From: Porogramme epimiltina
Taxonomy: Eukaryota; Basidiomycota; Agaricomycetes; Polyporales; Polyporaceae
Direction: 5' to 3'
Assembly (NCBI GenBank): GCA_900155495.1
Contig: FTLJ01000048.1
Location: 1 to 59,564, forward strand
Length of the DNA: 59,564 nt
The stretch's first letter is position 1, and each line of letters opens with the position of its first letter. Under the pieces are notes generated by a model, which saw only the letters and a program-made list of their open reading frames with translations, did no database searches and had not been told where the DNA came from. Of the stretch, positions 11,181-22,867 are shown one piece after another. The position numbers and the translations under genes were made by a program.

Positions 11181-11941
11181 CGCGGACACACGTTACGACT
11201 TTCCGCGTCTTGTTCTCTTCGGAGCGTTACGAGTAGCACCTTCCCGCTTCTACTTCTTACCCATCCCGCTTCTTCCTTCCTTCCACCCTGTCGTCGTGAT
11301 CTGCTGCTATTCGCTGCGTTGTTGTACACTATCATCCCTAGCAGCTCGGGTGTGGCTTCACGGACTATCTATGTTATCGTATGTTGGACGTCCTCCCTGT
11401 GCATTCCAGGATGGTTTTGTGTAGCACACCCAGACGCTGATTCATAGGCTCCCGCCCCAGACACTTCTCGACTGGACGTTGCAGGAGAGGGCGAAGACAA
11501 GCCGAGGCCAGTGCGATTTGTCGGCATCATGACTCAAGGCAGATTATGATGGCTGTGCGATTCTCGTCAGCCGCGCCCTGCCACATCTCGCCTCGGTCCG
11601 GCGCGGACCTGCTCCGAGCCTACAGTCTGCCTTGCGCTCGTGACGTCATCGCGCGAACATTCGCCCCGCAGTCTGTGAACGCGGCAGAAGGGTGTACGCT
11701 GCACTGTCCTCCGGGCTCCTGTCCTCTCGGCTCAGCTTGGCCCAGCTATATTACCCTAGCCCCACACCAGCTCTCCTTCCCCGCAGCCCACCATCTACGC
11801 AGTCCCGGTCTGCGCGCTGCGCTCCAACCCACACCCTCTGTTTCATTTCAAGCAAGCACACGACAAACACACATCCTCAACCACTCTACTGCGCTCCACT
11901 TCCACGCTCGCTCTTACGACCTTCACGAACAATCACAAATC
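11181..11941. promoter_or_regulatory. Intergenic region upstream of the FRAG1-family gene
   Basis: The first 200 bases are T- and C-rich, as in a 3' UTR of the FrnE-like gene. A TATA-like ctatatta lies near 11745, about 190 bases before the next start codon, followed by a CA/CT-rich leader ending caatcacaaatcATG. No other gene is seen. Confidence 0.4.
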
Positions 11942-13148
11942 ATGCGATTCATTCCCCACCAACATCAGCACTGGCTGTACGTCTGGATACCTCTCGTGGG
12001 ATCGTTCATGTGGTTCGGTGCGCCGCTTTTTTTCTCATCATATCCCCTTCGGGCGGGAGGAACGCCGAGGCTGACCAAGGGCCACACTCAGCGACGCTCT
12101 GGGCCATGCTGATTACATGGCTCGCGAGCGGCCGACCCAAGTACGTCTCCCAGGAGGGCAGCATCGCCTACATTTCGGACGTGGGCGCAGACATTCTCAA
12201 GCCGCTCTTCGTCACGGGCTGCGCCATCACCGGCGTATGCTTCTTCCTCTCGCTCTCCATCGAGCGTTGGCTCCGGCATGAGGGCAGGTGCGTTCGGGTT
12301 CGTTTCGCCGTGGGCGCGCATGAGAGGCTGACCTCGTGTTCTGCGCGCGCGCCCAGGCTCCTCCCGAACATGCGCCGCCGAGAGCGCGTCTTGTCGAGCC
12401 TCGCGATTGCCGGCGCGTTTATTGGCGGGAGCGGGCTCATCCTACTATCCGTCTTCGACACGAAACGCCACCCGAGCCTGCACCGCGTGTTCTTGCTTGT
12501 GTTCATCCTCGGAGTCGGGTTCAGCGCTATTTTCACAGTCGTGGAGGTGAGTATTTGGCGATATATCCTGTGCGCCCGGACTATGCAGAGAAGCTGACTA
12601 AATATGACGTGTGCGTCATCAGTACCGATGGTTAAGCCACGATTTCGTGGATGTCCGTAAACTCCGGATTGCATATCTTGCCAAAGGCATCATCGCTGGG
12701 ATTCTCATCATACTTGCCGCCGTATTTGCGATCCTCCTCTTTACCGCCTATGACCCCGGAGGTAAGAATCACCACTCAAGCCCCGCTTCGCTGCATTGTT
12801 GTCAAGACGTTGACATGACTTCCCCCGACAGCGATCGTAGAGTGGACCATCTCGTTCGGGTTCACGTTCTATATGCTCACGTTCTTCTGGGACCTTCGAA
12901 TGTCCAAGGGCGTGAGTAAGGGCGAGTTCTCGCGCGAACGCATGCTGGCGATGCGGCAACACGGTCAGGGTGTACAGGCTACGCGCGAGGCCAATGCGGC
13001 TGGGGCGTTGCTCGCCCCTCACTCCCTTTATCCGCACAGTGGCCAAGAAGCCAATGGCACCTCTATGGAGATGCAGAACGGTGTCGCTGGTCCCTCTATC
13101 GACGGTGTCGATCCCCATGCCGGCAGCGCGTCCGTGGTAGCAGTATGA
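11942..13148 (+). CDS. FRAG1/DRAM/Sfk1-family six-span membrane protein
   Basis: Exons: 11942-12017, 12092-12287, 12357-12546, 12623-12761, 12832-13148; 305 residues. Six hydrophobic segments are visible: WLYVWIPLVGSFMWFATLWA, LKPLFVTGCAITGVCFFLSL, SSLAIAGAFIGGSGLILLSV, VFLLVFILGVGFSAIFTVVE, AKGIIAGILIILAAVFAILL and EWTISFGFTFYMLTFFWDL. The closing VEWTISFGFTFYMLTFFWDLR and the loop with YISDVGADILKPLF are family hallmarks. Relatives include yeast Sfk1, a regulator of plasma-membrane phosphoinositide synthesis and lipid asymmetry, and animal DRAM in autophagy. The soluble C-terminal tail of about 80 residues is probably cytosolic. The family is secure; whether this is the Sfk1 counterpart is not. 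Confidence 0.9.
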
Positions 13149-13582
13149 TGGACATCATGGTGACATGATAACGACCTCAAGGACTATTTAATGCTTCATT
13201 TCGCTGCATACTCTTTACCAGCAGATCACCTAGTACCACGGCCAAGGACATTCTCACTATGCCGGGTCTCCATGTAGCATATACCCGCATGCGCTAGCAC
13301 TTTGTATCATTGCATTTCATGCTTCATCACTTAGCAACGTCCTTTATCTATGTTATCATATTGCTCGTCCTCGAAGTCGAGCCCGAGACCTTGATCTAAT
13401 TTTGAAGGTGCTGTGAGAGAGAGACGCTTGCAGTGCCTGCATTTACCGGACCGCTCAGCCAGCGCTTCCACCCTCCGCATCTTCTCCCTCGTCCACCGCC
13501 GTCCAGCCCCCGCGGATTCCCTAGGACCCCATCTCCGTCTCTCCTTCCGCTCTCCGCCCTTCGAACCCAGGTAGCGCGCGGC
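13149..13582. promoter_or_regulatory. Intergenic region before VPS51
   Basis: An A+T-richer 3' flank of the FRAG1-family gene (to about 13400) is followed by a C-rich leader of VPS51. The leader is open in the VPS51 frame back to an ATG at 13433, so a 50-residue longer protein is possible. I preferred the ATG at 13583 because the extension is Pro/Ser-rich leader-like sequence. Confidence 0.4.
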
Positions 13583-14539
13583 ATGTCCCTCACACCAGGA
13601 AGCCCTCCCCGCACTCCGCGCACCCCGCCCTACTCTCCGCGCTCGCCCTTCGCCACGCCAGGCTCCGCACCGCAGACCCCCACGCGCACACCCGTCCCCC
13701 GCCTGCCCCCATCGTCACCGCTTCGCCGCCCCGCGTCACAGGTCTCGCTCCGCGCCGCGTCCCAAAACCCCTCTGGAGGAGGCCAGCAGTCGACATCGTC
13801 CGCGAGCGTCATGGCTGCACGTCGCGTGTCGGGGCACGGGGCCTCTGCGTTGGGACTGGATGTGCGCCCGGCGTCGGCGGGGCCGTCGACCTCTTCGGGC
13901 GGAGGGGCTGCGACGCCCCCGCCTGGGACGCCGCAGAAGACGAGGGCGCGGGACTTGCTGAGGAAGCACTATGGATTGGGGTTGGGCCCTCCGCCGCCGC
14001 TCGGGGCGGGGAAGAGCAATCAGGACCCAATGGACTTTGGTGAGTCTCCCTGTATGTATATTGCTGGAGTATATGTAGTTGCTGACCGTAGTGCTTGGGA
14101 TGAATAGACTCGACAGCGTTCGACGCGCGAGCATACTACGAACAGCTAATTACCACCTCGTCCCTTCCTACTCTGCTCAAAACGGAAAATGATTTGCTTA
14201 CAGGTGAGTTAGTATGACTATGGAGCGAGCGAGAGCCGGGAGGATTGACTCGAATGCACATATCAGAAATTAGGCAGCTAGACAGCGAACGGCAAAGTCT
14301 GGTGTACAATCATCACCACGAGCTTATTGCTGCGAGCGACACCATCGCAGCGGTACGTCCCCTTTTCTGTCTGATGATGCCGACGTGCTGTGATGTTAAC
14401 ACATCTCCAGATGAAGTCGCGCGCAGAGAATCTAGATGCGGACCTAGACCTGTTGCGTGCCGCATTTTCAGAAATATCCCGTCTGTCCGCAGAGATTGCG
14501 GTCGAGCACCAATCTCCCACCGACCGGATTTCGCAATAA
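13583..14539 (+). CDS. VPS51: VPS51, subunit of the GARP/VFT tethering complex
   Basis: Exons: 13583-14039, 14108-14203, 14267-14352, 14411-14539; 255 residues. Residues from about 153 match the Vps51/Vps67 domain: DSTAFDARAYYEQLI, LLKTENDLLTEIRQLDSERQ and SLVYNHHHELIAASDTIAAM, then a heptad region ending RISQ. The counterpart in animals reads similarly (LDPEVYLDKL, IRALDSDMQTLVYENYNKF). Vps51 joins Vps52-54 at the trans-Golgi network, binds the SNARE Tlg1/syntaxin-6 and tethers endosome-derived vesicles. It is short like the yeast protein (164 residues) apart from a disordered N-terminal half. That half holds ten Ser/Thr-Pro dipeptides in the first 50 residues, a likely target of proline-directed kinases. 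It converges with the DUF427 gene. Confidence 0.9.
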
Positions 14540-14845
14540 CCTCCATCTCTGCCCCCCTTAGTCTCACGATCACTCTCATGTTCGCCCTGGAAGAACATTT
14601 CTATTCTCCATTCTCACCGGACTGTGTTATATTAATTACGCACACGGATCTGTTAGATGTCCGTGTGGATGCTAGGTGTGTATGATATTTCCTAGGTGGA
14701 TGGATAGATGGCAATCTACAAACGGCGCGGTGTGCGTAATCCAAAAACTCGAAAGCAAAGCATATCTGCGCGACTAACTAGAGTGTCCCAAGAGCGTCCG
14801 AGAACTATGTTACAGTTATATTGCTCCTCCTTCCTAGACGAGGCC

Positions 14846-15826
14846 TCAGGCCACGATGGCGCTGGCGCGCTTGCTCGCGGGGCTCAGTGGGCGAGGCTGA
14901 AGGACCCCATCGACGTAGATGTCCACCTTCTCGTTGTAGAATGCGAGGCAGCCCTTGATCTCGGCGCACTCGAGCTGCGGGGTGCGGTACCACCACACGA
15001 GGTCCTCCAAGACTTCACCTGTGGGAAGCTGGATGTTGTAATAGCTCGCGACGCCCTATGATGTAATGCGAGTGCGGGGATAAGTATTTTCAAGCGGATG
15101 GGTAAGCAGCGTGACCACGCACTTTGTACGGGCACTGCGTGTTGGAAGTTGACGGCGCGAGGAGCTCCAGCTTGCAGTCGGTGGTCGGAATGTAGTACCG
15201 GACTGGAAGGCTGGTCTCGAACAGGAGCCGTGGCCGTGTCGTGTTCGCCACCTCTACGCCGTTGACCTCGATGCGGATGTGCCGTGACGACTGCAAGACG
15301 TCCACGCGCTAGCAATGTGCCGGAGAAAAGAAGGCGACGTCAGCGCTCAGGAAGGACGGACGTGTGAGCCCGCGAGGGCGGGGGTACGTACCTTGTACGG
15401 GTCTTTGGGGTGGACGTAGATCTGCTCGTCCTCCTCGAACCATGCGTCCATCTCGCTGAACTCGAGCTGAATGAGCCCGTCGAGTTCGTCGTCATGATAC
15501 ACGGTCGCAGCTGCCTCCGCTCGGCGGTTGCCCACGACGATGTCGTAGATGTGGTGCTTCTGAGACTGGAAGGCGTCAACGAGGTACTTGTCGGGCACGT
15601 CCTTGGTCTTGAAGAAGAAGTACGGGTAGTTCGGCTTCAGCCAGCTGCGCATTCGGACGAGTCAGCGGGGAGGCAGGGTGGCATGAGAACACCGAGATGC
15701 TCACACAAGAAGCGCATCAGTGGTGTCGACGATGTACTCGCCCCCGAAGAGGACGCGCACCCGCCTGGGGGACGGCTCGATGTGAGGGAGGGGGAACGGG
15801 AACGGAGCAAGGGTGACGACGCTCAT
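14846..15826 (-). CDS. DUF427-domain protein
   Basis: Exons (minus): 15826-15705, 15644-15392, 15308-15123, 15055-14846; 256 residues. The C-terminal half is a clear DUF427 (PF04248) module: IRIEVNGVEVANTTRPRLLF, ETSLPVRYYIP, SNTQCPYKGVASYYN, then VWWYRTP and AFYNEKVDIYVDG. The N-terminal half begins with a related stretch (RVRVLFGGEYIVDTTDALLV) followed by KPNYPYFFFKTKDVPDKYL, which looks like a second, diverged DUF427 copy. The family is found in bacteria and fungi and is thought to have a beta-tent fold; its biochemical role is not established. There is no signal peptide or membrane span, so the protein is probably cytosolic. It diverges from the SIM-rich protein gene across 323 bases. Confidence 0.9.
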
Positions 15827-16149
15827 GGTGGCAGCTGGACAGGAGGAGCGGCGGAGGAGCGAACGGGAGGAAGACGGCGAGGCACCGGGGCGGCGGTGGC
15901 TGACAGACTGCGAAGGCCGCTGTCGCTCCTTCTGGCAGTGGCTGGCGCGCTCAAATACGGCGCGCCTCCGAAGACGCGATCACGTGGAGTCGGGCCGCGG
16001 CACACGTGGGGCGCGTAAACACACCTGTAACACTAACGCGCGCTTAGCCCCCATCGCCTTTCTCTCTCTAACCGCCGCTTCCTCGCTTTGACCACCGTCC
16101 CCGCTCCCTTCACCCGCAGGCCGAGTCTGAAGCGCGCGGCACAGAAACT
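15827..16149. promoter_or_regulatory. Divergent promoter of DUF427 and the SIM-rich gene
   Basis: The 323 bases between two divergent start codons hold no open gene. The sequence is G+C-rich on the DUF427 side and C/T-rich (tttctctctctaaccgcc) before the plus-strand gene. No TATA box is obvious, so both promoters are probably of the TATA-less housekeeping kind. Confidence 0.45.
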
Positions 16150-18747
16150 ATGGCGAAGCAGAACGAAGATGATGGCTATGTGGAGGATAGCGAAGGGGAA
16201 GAATCCATGTTCGATCCGCCCCCGGTCCCGCCCCGCACAGGATTGCCACCCCCACCTCGTCTGGCTCCGATAGAGAAACGCGTGGATGAGTCAGGTACGC
16301 TGATACGTTACTTATATGCGGCGCATAAGTGAACACCATCGTGTCCAGTATCCTCTATCCAGACCTCCGACTTCACTCTCCCTATGAATCGCCTGCCGAT
16401 TAACCAGCAGCATGCAATTAGTGAGTCTTATTGGCGCCGCTCCGTCTATTACTGGCCAACAAGCAATCAACCACAGACACATCGGTCATACAGTCGACTG
16501 AGTTCACCCTAAACCGCTCAATAGTATCCGACATATCTTCCTTTGGCCCACTAGGTCCCAGCGTACAGCCCATGCAGCCTATCCGCAATGCGCCCGAGAC
16601 ATCAATTTCCTCATTCACTTCTCCCCTGGTTGCACCAAAGACCAAACCCCGGCCACGACCCGTGGTCAAGCGGAAGGACACACTCGCTGCCGACTCCTCC
16701 ATATCGAATAGTTCACCTTCCGTCGCCCCACCGTCAGCTGGCGGTGCCTTTATGCGCTCATATGAAGCAATGCCACCTCCGCTTCCACCTATGCCGTCCA
16801 CCGCATCGTCTTCGTCAACACGACTGCCCACATCCACCCAGGCGACGGTGCTCGCAACACCCAGGGGAACCGACAGTGGGATTGACCTTCCGGACACCGA
16901 CATGATGGACATTGCCGAACGGGCGAAGATGCGTTCTCGAGTGCGCTCGCAAGCAAAGGGCAAGCAAGTCTCTGCGACGTACGACGATATAATCGACCTC
17001 TCTTCGGAAGACGAGCTGTCCATGTTGCCAAAGGCTAAGGCAAAGCCCAAACCGAAGGCCAGAGCAAAGAAGGGAGATCAGACGGAGGGGAGTTCGGCGA
17101 AGACCAAGGGGAAGGAGAAGGATCCGTCCAAGCCTTCGCCAGCCAAACGACGCAAGTCAAATCATTCCCCAGAGTCTGGGTTCGAGTCCGATGTCAACAC
17201 TATCCCCGTCCCCACCTCCGACTTCCCCATTCCACACGATTCCACTCATCGAACCAGCTCGCAACCCTCTGACCTCCCTTTACCACCATCCTCCGCGGCA
17301 TCTTCACAACAACGCGGTTCTCAAGATGCGGGCGCGAAGAATCCGCGTGGCGAATCCCCTATGTCATCACCGCCCCCCGCTATGCCACGCAAGCGCAAAA
17401 GGGTCGACATTTCGGAGCTCATCAATCTAGACGACGATCTAGGTCTCGGTGGGGGCGAGGACAGCATCGTGCCGGGCCATTCCAAGGATACTAGCGCGCT
17501 CCGGAAGAACCCTTCCGCGGAGACTGCACCACTTCCTCCTGCGCCTTCCCCAATCATCATTCCTGGAACGCAGCCTCAGGCCCCTCCTGCGAAGAGCAAG
17601 CCCGCGCCGCGGCGGAAGCGCAAAGACGCCGATGATGATGAGGAGTGGGCAGGCGACGTACCGGAGAAGCCCGCAAAGAGCAGGAGGAAGTCGCGGGCAG
17701 ACGAGGAGGACGAGGAGGACTGGGATGGCGACGGTGCGTCGAAGACGAAGTCCAAGGCGAAGCGCGCCAAGAAGGATGCGGTGAAAGATAAAGTGGCGAA
17801 GGAGAAGCCTACAAAGGCGAAAGCCGCTCCAAAGGGCAAGGCGCCGCTCAGCCATGAGGTCGTGGACGACTCCGACGACGAGGGACAGCTGTTGGGTGGA
17901 AGCAAGGAGAAGGGCAAGACTGAGAACGTCAAGGCAACCCCCGCTCCGAGCTCCTCATCGACACGGGAGAGCTTGAAAGACGCCTCCGAACCTATTGGAG
18001 AGGTGGTGTCTGGCTCGGCTGGACGGAAGGGTAAGGGCAAGCAACGTGCTGTTGTGCTGTCCGACGACGAGGACACGAGCGTAAACGCCGCAGACGTCTC
18101 GAACAGCGCGGTTTGGGTCGAAGTTCCCTCCGCTGCCTCAGTTTTGCAGAAGAAACGCGGTCGGAAGTCCTCCGGAGCGGACCAACATTCTAAGGTACGT
18201 TGCACGAACATACCCTCTCCTGCTTTAACTGACACTGTAACAGGAGAACGAAGAGCCGCTTCCTCCACCTGCACCATCATGTCCCACCCCGGCAGATACT
18301 ACCAAAAGTCCAACAGTGTCGACGCCTGCCAAGGAGACCACAACGGTGTCCACGCCGGCCCCCGCCCCTCGGGGCTTCACTGCCGCCAATCGCTCGTACA
18401 CTATTGCGTCGAAGAAGCCCACGACTATGTCCGAGCTCATCCGGCGCGTCTCCTCCCTCCCGGGCTCTCCTTTCCCCGCCACGACGCGCCCGACGTACTC
18501 GCCGCTCGCGAAGTCGTCCAAGAGCGCGCTGCGGCGCATCGCGCCCCTGCACCCGAACCGGCGCACGCCACCCCCGCCACCTCCGAAGGCTCCGCCAAAG
18601 AAGAAGACACAGAAGATGCTCGACTTGGAGGAGAAGTGGGAGATGGAGCTCGAGGACACGGTCGAGGGCTGGTACGCGATGTCCGAGGAAGAGCGTGCGG
18701 CGCTCCGAAGGCACAAGCGCGACAAAGAGCTCGGGTTCGAGGATTAA
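16150..18747 (+). CDS. Large disordered nuclear protein with SUMO-interaction-like motifs
   Basis: Exons: 16150-16294, 16349-16420, 16477-18194, 18244-18747; 812 residues. I recognise no catalytic domain. Most of the chain is low-complexity: Pro/Ser stretches alternate with Lys-rich (KAKAKPKPKARAKK) and acidic (ADEEDEEDWDGDGA) blocks, with several basic nuclear-localisation-like clusters (PRKRKRVD, PAKRRKS, APRRKRKD). Three short hydrophobic-acidic motifs look like SUMO-interaction motifs: IIDLSSEDE (244-252), LINLDDD (387-393) and VVLSDDED (598-605). The last 100 residues are more ordered. An SPLAKSSKSALRRIAPLHPNR segment precedes a helix with EEKWEMELEDTVEGWYAMSE, ending RHKRDKELGFED, and it is probably the conserved part of the family. 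A nuclear role at chromatin or DNA repair is an inference only. Confidence 0.8.
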
Positions 18748-19025
18748 TCTCTCCCTATTCAGCTGTCGCGTCCCTTCGTGCTCGCTGCCATATGGGTTGC
18801 GGCTCTTACTTTATCACTAATCACTACCTGACACGCTATGATTCAAGCTATCAGATTGCTCTCGTGTATTAACGGATTTGTACTCTATTGTTTGTGGAAT
18901 GTGACTGAGTCGTGGACAACGTTAAGCAAAACCACCATAAATGACCGAGTATATACACAGTGGAGACATCCAGAGGTAATGGAACGACGAGTGCTCTCAT
19001 TGCTTGATCCAGATCCAATCCAACT

Positions 19026-22000
19026 TTATCCACCTCTCCCCACCATGCCGTGCTCCTGCGAATGACCCTCCGCCCAGCGCTCCGTCACTAGCACCTTTAG
19101 GATGCCGACAACCCTTCTCGCGGCGGCAACATCTCCACGCAGATAGAACGCCGTGATGAACGACTTGTACAACGGCTGCACGTCTTGCCTCAGCCTCATC
19201 GGCCGTTTGACCAGCGGCAGCTCGAAGTCGCCGATCCGCACGCTCCTTCGTGGTCCTTCACTCCCTGCCCACGGCTCCGCATCTCCCGGGTACCCGCTCC
19301 GCACGAGGTCGTCGAACAACTTGCGCACACCCTCCGCGTTCATGCCTGCCTTCTTGCGTAGGTGCGCGCGGACGAGGATGTGCACGGTGACGTGGTCGGG
19401 TTGGAAGCCCGGCGATTCTCGTAGCGCGGCGTACGTCTTAAGCGTCGCGCGTAGCTGCTGCACGTCGGAGAGGTCTCGTCGGGATAGGGTGCCGTGAAGG
19501 ATGATGTTCGCTATAGAAGTGCGGAGCGCGCGAGGCGTGTTTGAGGGGAGGGAGGCGAAGAGGCTCTTTGCGGCGTGCAAGCGTCCTACGCGAGCAAGAA
19601 GCTTGGTGGACTGTACAAGCGTGTACGGGTCATTTGTGCGCACGGCGAGCTCGCGGAGCCTGAGGGTCGGCTGTATGCAAGGGGAGCGGGAGTTGAGGCG
19701 TGCGGCACGGATGATTGCTGCTGAAATCGGACGGGAAAGGCGCGAGCGCGAGGCGAACTTCAGGGCAAGACGGTAGGCACCCCCTCGAGCCAGACCGCGG
19801 AGAAGGGTCGTATTCCATGGGAGGGCCGTTTCTTCGTGCTTGGAGAGGTAGTAATCCCCGAACTGTTTCGCCAAGCGATACTGACCGTGGTGGAAAAGGG
19901 TACGAAGGATAGGCGTATGGAACGATGCTGTCAACAACGATGGGTGGCGGGCGGTGACGTCCGTGATGAACTGGATCGCTTGGGTTGCGCGCTGGTAGCG
20001 TACAAGGGCCAGCACGGCGGATTGAATCTCTGAAAGAAGTTGTATGGGATCACCGAGTTTTGCGGCGAGATCAACGGCTTGATGTGCAATGTTGATGACC
20101 TTGCTACAATCCATGGAGCGACTGCCGTAGAGGACGTACATCCGCAGGTGCGCGGACACCACTTGGGCACGTAGCTCATGGGTAAGGCGAGGATCCTCTA
20201 GGTACCGTTCGAGGTAGTGGTTGATGCCTTTCATAGCAAGCGCGACACCGACGGCCGCCACGACAGTGTCTGTAGGTGCGATTCCTCGCGAGTTCGACCA
20301 CGCAAGTAGCTCGTGGGCTTCTTCGGGATCTGATTGCGAGGTGCGAAGAATTGCCACGTCCACGGCACTTTGGAGCGTCTTCAAGCTATCCACGGATACC
20401 ATGAGGTCGACTAGGGCTCGCTCGAAGAACGACCCACAGACAAGGGAGGAATGGAATTGCTCCACAGCCAGCGACTGAAGCCCGTATTCTGTGCTGGGAT
20501 CCCTGGGGTTGACCGACCACAATTCTGCCGCGGCGGCGAACTGCCGAACTGCTTGGACTAGGTCCTTGGCACCGAGTAAGCTGCCAACCTTGAGGAATGT
20601 TGCGCATATGAGGCGGGATGCAACGATGGAATGAGGAGGGGTCGTGGGTGACATGTTTATCGTCCAGTCTCGCCACGAATTTCGAATGATGCGTCTAAGT
20701 CCTTCAGACACTTCGTCCGTGAGCGGGAGCTCGCCGGACTCGTCCATCGAGGCCAACCCGTTTTCGATAGCTGAAGCGACGCATACCGCTTGCCATTCCA
20801 CCACCGCCGTTCGTTGGGTAGCCTGATAGGACGATATTGTCTGTTGCGCACCACCCGTAGCCGTACGTGTTCGCGCAAGCGCGAGTAGAGTGAGGCAGTT
20901 CCAACCGATGTTCACGTCATCCGTAGAGTCGTAATTGGATACGAAAACGTGAGACGCGAGGGCAATACCCCAGCGGAGGATATGCGCGTTCACAGGGACA
21001 GGAGTTGCGGATTTGATATCTGAGCCGAAGAGAGCAGAATCCAAGGCCATCACAAGTTGTGGAGAGACCAATTGGAAGGGCTCAAGGGAGTTAGTGTCTC
21101 CAGTGTCCGCTGCTTGTGGCTGCTTGTGGTCCCGGGTAATTCGACGGGCAAGGGCAACCAAGGTCTCGCGTTTGGACATAAACGAGATATTCGCATGGTC
21201 GCGCAGAACGGTACGAAAGAAGTCGTCCACTATGGCCGGATCGCATGGCCCCGGTTGGGTAAAGATGTACGTGAAAACGGGAAGTATGCTCTCCATTGAG
21301 CTCGGGGAACCAGAAGCTGAGAGCACCTGACGGTAAGCGGCATGGGCGGAAAGGGATGGCTCTTCTGGGAGGGCAAGATAGTGCTTGTGGGCTTGGACGA
21401 GGTACCGTCCAGCGTTAGTTGGATCTATTCAGTCGCCCGTTAGCATCTTGCCAATATACACAAGAAAGACGCATACCTTTCTTCACTTCTTCCTCAAATC
21501 GGGTGACACTCAGATGAAAGAGCCAGTAGTGATCGGAAGGAAGTAGCGGGTACTTCAACCAACGCTTGTGCCCGGCGATAAGTGAGACCATCTTCCAGTG
21601 GCTGCCAAAAGCATTCCGAGGCATCTCGGTGGCCCTTGGATGCACATACGGCCCAGCGATGGGTTCACCGTACTTGTTGATAGAGAGAGTACCCAGTAGA
21701 CATATCAACAGAGACATATCCTCCGCACCCAGGTCGCCCAGCACGCCTTTTGAGGCCCACAAGGTATAGCGGGACCGAATGTCGCGAATGGATCGGACAT
21801 ACGGAACCTCATGAGGCGAAAGGAATGCGCGGAGTTTAGCCATAGAGTTGTAGTGCGGTGGATAATCCGGTGGTGAGGGGAGGGGAGGAGGACTGGGCAC
21901 TACGTCCATGCCTTCCGGTTCACTGATAGAGGTTCCTCTTGATGTAACGGAGTCTGGGGAAGCGGGGGAACAAACGCTCCGTGTGCTGACACCATACGCG

Positions 22001-22158
22001 GAGGTAGTTTGCGGTGTAAGACGAGGTTTTGCGGGTGGGGAGTGGTGAGCCCGTGCGCTCATGAAACGTCTCGACGATGTCAAGGTGGCATGAGATAGGA
22101 ACGGCGTCGGACTACTGGAAACAGTGGGCCTACGCGTACGCAATAAAGTCATGAGCAT
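19026..22158 (-). CDS. PPR-like mitochondrial protein
   Basis: Exons (minus): 22158-21477 and 21424-19026; 1026 residues. The N-terminus MLMTLLRTRRPTVSSSPTPF...SSRRFMSARAHHS is Arg/Ser-rich with no acidic residues, a strong mitochondrial presequence. An ATG two codons downstream (22152) is an alternative start. The rest is helical with degenerate 35-residue-type repeats, for example in the region with LVQSTKLLARVGRLHAAKSL, then HVTVHILVRAHLRKKAGMNA and VRKLFDDLVRSGYPGDAEPW, which resemble PPR units. Fungal proteins of this shape act in mitochondrial mRNA stability or translation. The exact family is not clear, and TPR-like solenoid repeats are an alternative reading. The gene converges with the SIM-rich gene and diverges from RPP0. 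Confidence 0.8.
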
Positions 22159-22867
22159 CGGGCTTCACAACAGGGGTTTAGCGTAAACTTACCTAGCGTT
22201 CGAGATAGCACTGTAGCAGCCGTCCACAACCTGGACGGTCTGCAGGAGCCATCGCCACATTCCATTGCAAGGGAGATGCAATAGTGGACGCGTCTTAGCG
22301 TCTGGGCGTGCACGCACCGCCCAGAACGCAGAATCCCCAACGTTCCCCGAGAAGCGTAGAAGACGGACACAGTAAAGCAGAGCAGCGGGCAGACGATGGA
22401 TGATGCATCGACACCAGCACCGTCGCGTCCACGGCCCACACCAGTCACGGGCGTCTACATCCGGTCTCGTGATCTTCACGGGACGCCCACCAGACCCCGA
22501 TCCAGTCGCCCCGTTCGATCGAGGATAACCGCATTGGGACTCCGGCCCTTGCCGCATCTTTCAAACCTTATCTGAAAAACTGCACGCCACCCAGTCGCGT
22601 CTCCGGTACGTGCACAGTGAGCGCGTCGTATTCACCGCCGTCACTGTACACCTCGACCAGCTGCCTTGAAAAATCCTTTGGCACACAGGTGAGTATCCCC
22701 ATACTATCCGTGCTCCACGTTCTGATTGTGCTGCGCTGCAGTGGTCAATTGGGAGGCACTGCTCATCTACTTAATCCAACTCCTCAAAACTTAAGTGAGT
22801 TCCGTGCGCTCTTCGCCCCAGGTTCAGCGACCGATCATTCGCTTGTGCCCAGCTCTACATCGTCGCA
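22159..22867. promoter_or_regulatory. Divergent promoter region of the PPR-like gene and RPP0
   Basis: Seven hundred bases separate two divergent start codons. The RPP0 side shows a probable 5' UTR with its own intron (22689-22821). The remainder has no open gene that I can support; short frames on the minus strand near 22200-22550 lack any domain. Confidence 0.45.
22689..22821 (+). other. Probable intron in the RPP0 5' UTR
   Basis: The donor cacacag|gtgagta at 22689 and acceptor cttcgccccag at 22821 bracket 133 bases just upstream of the RPP0 start codon. Leader introns are common in fungal ribosomal-protein genes. The splice sites are strong, but their use is inferred. Confidence 0.55.
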
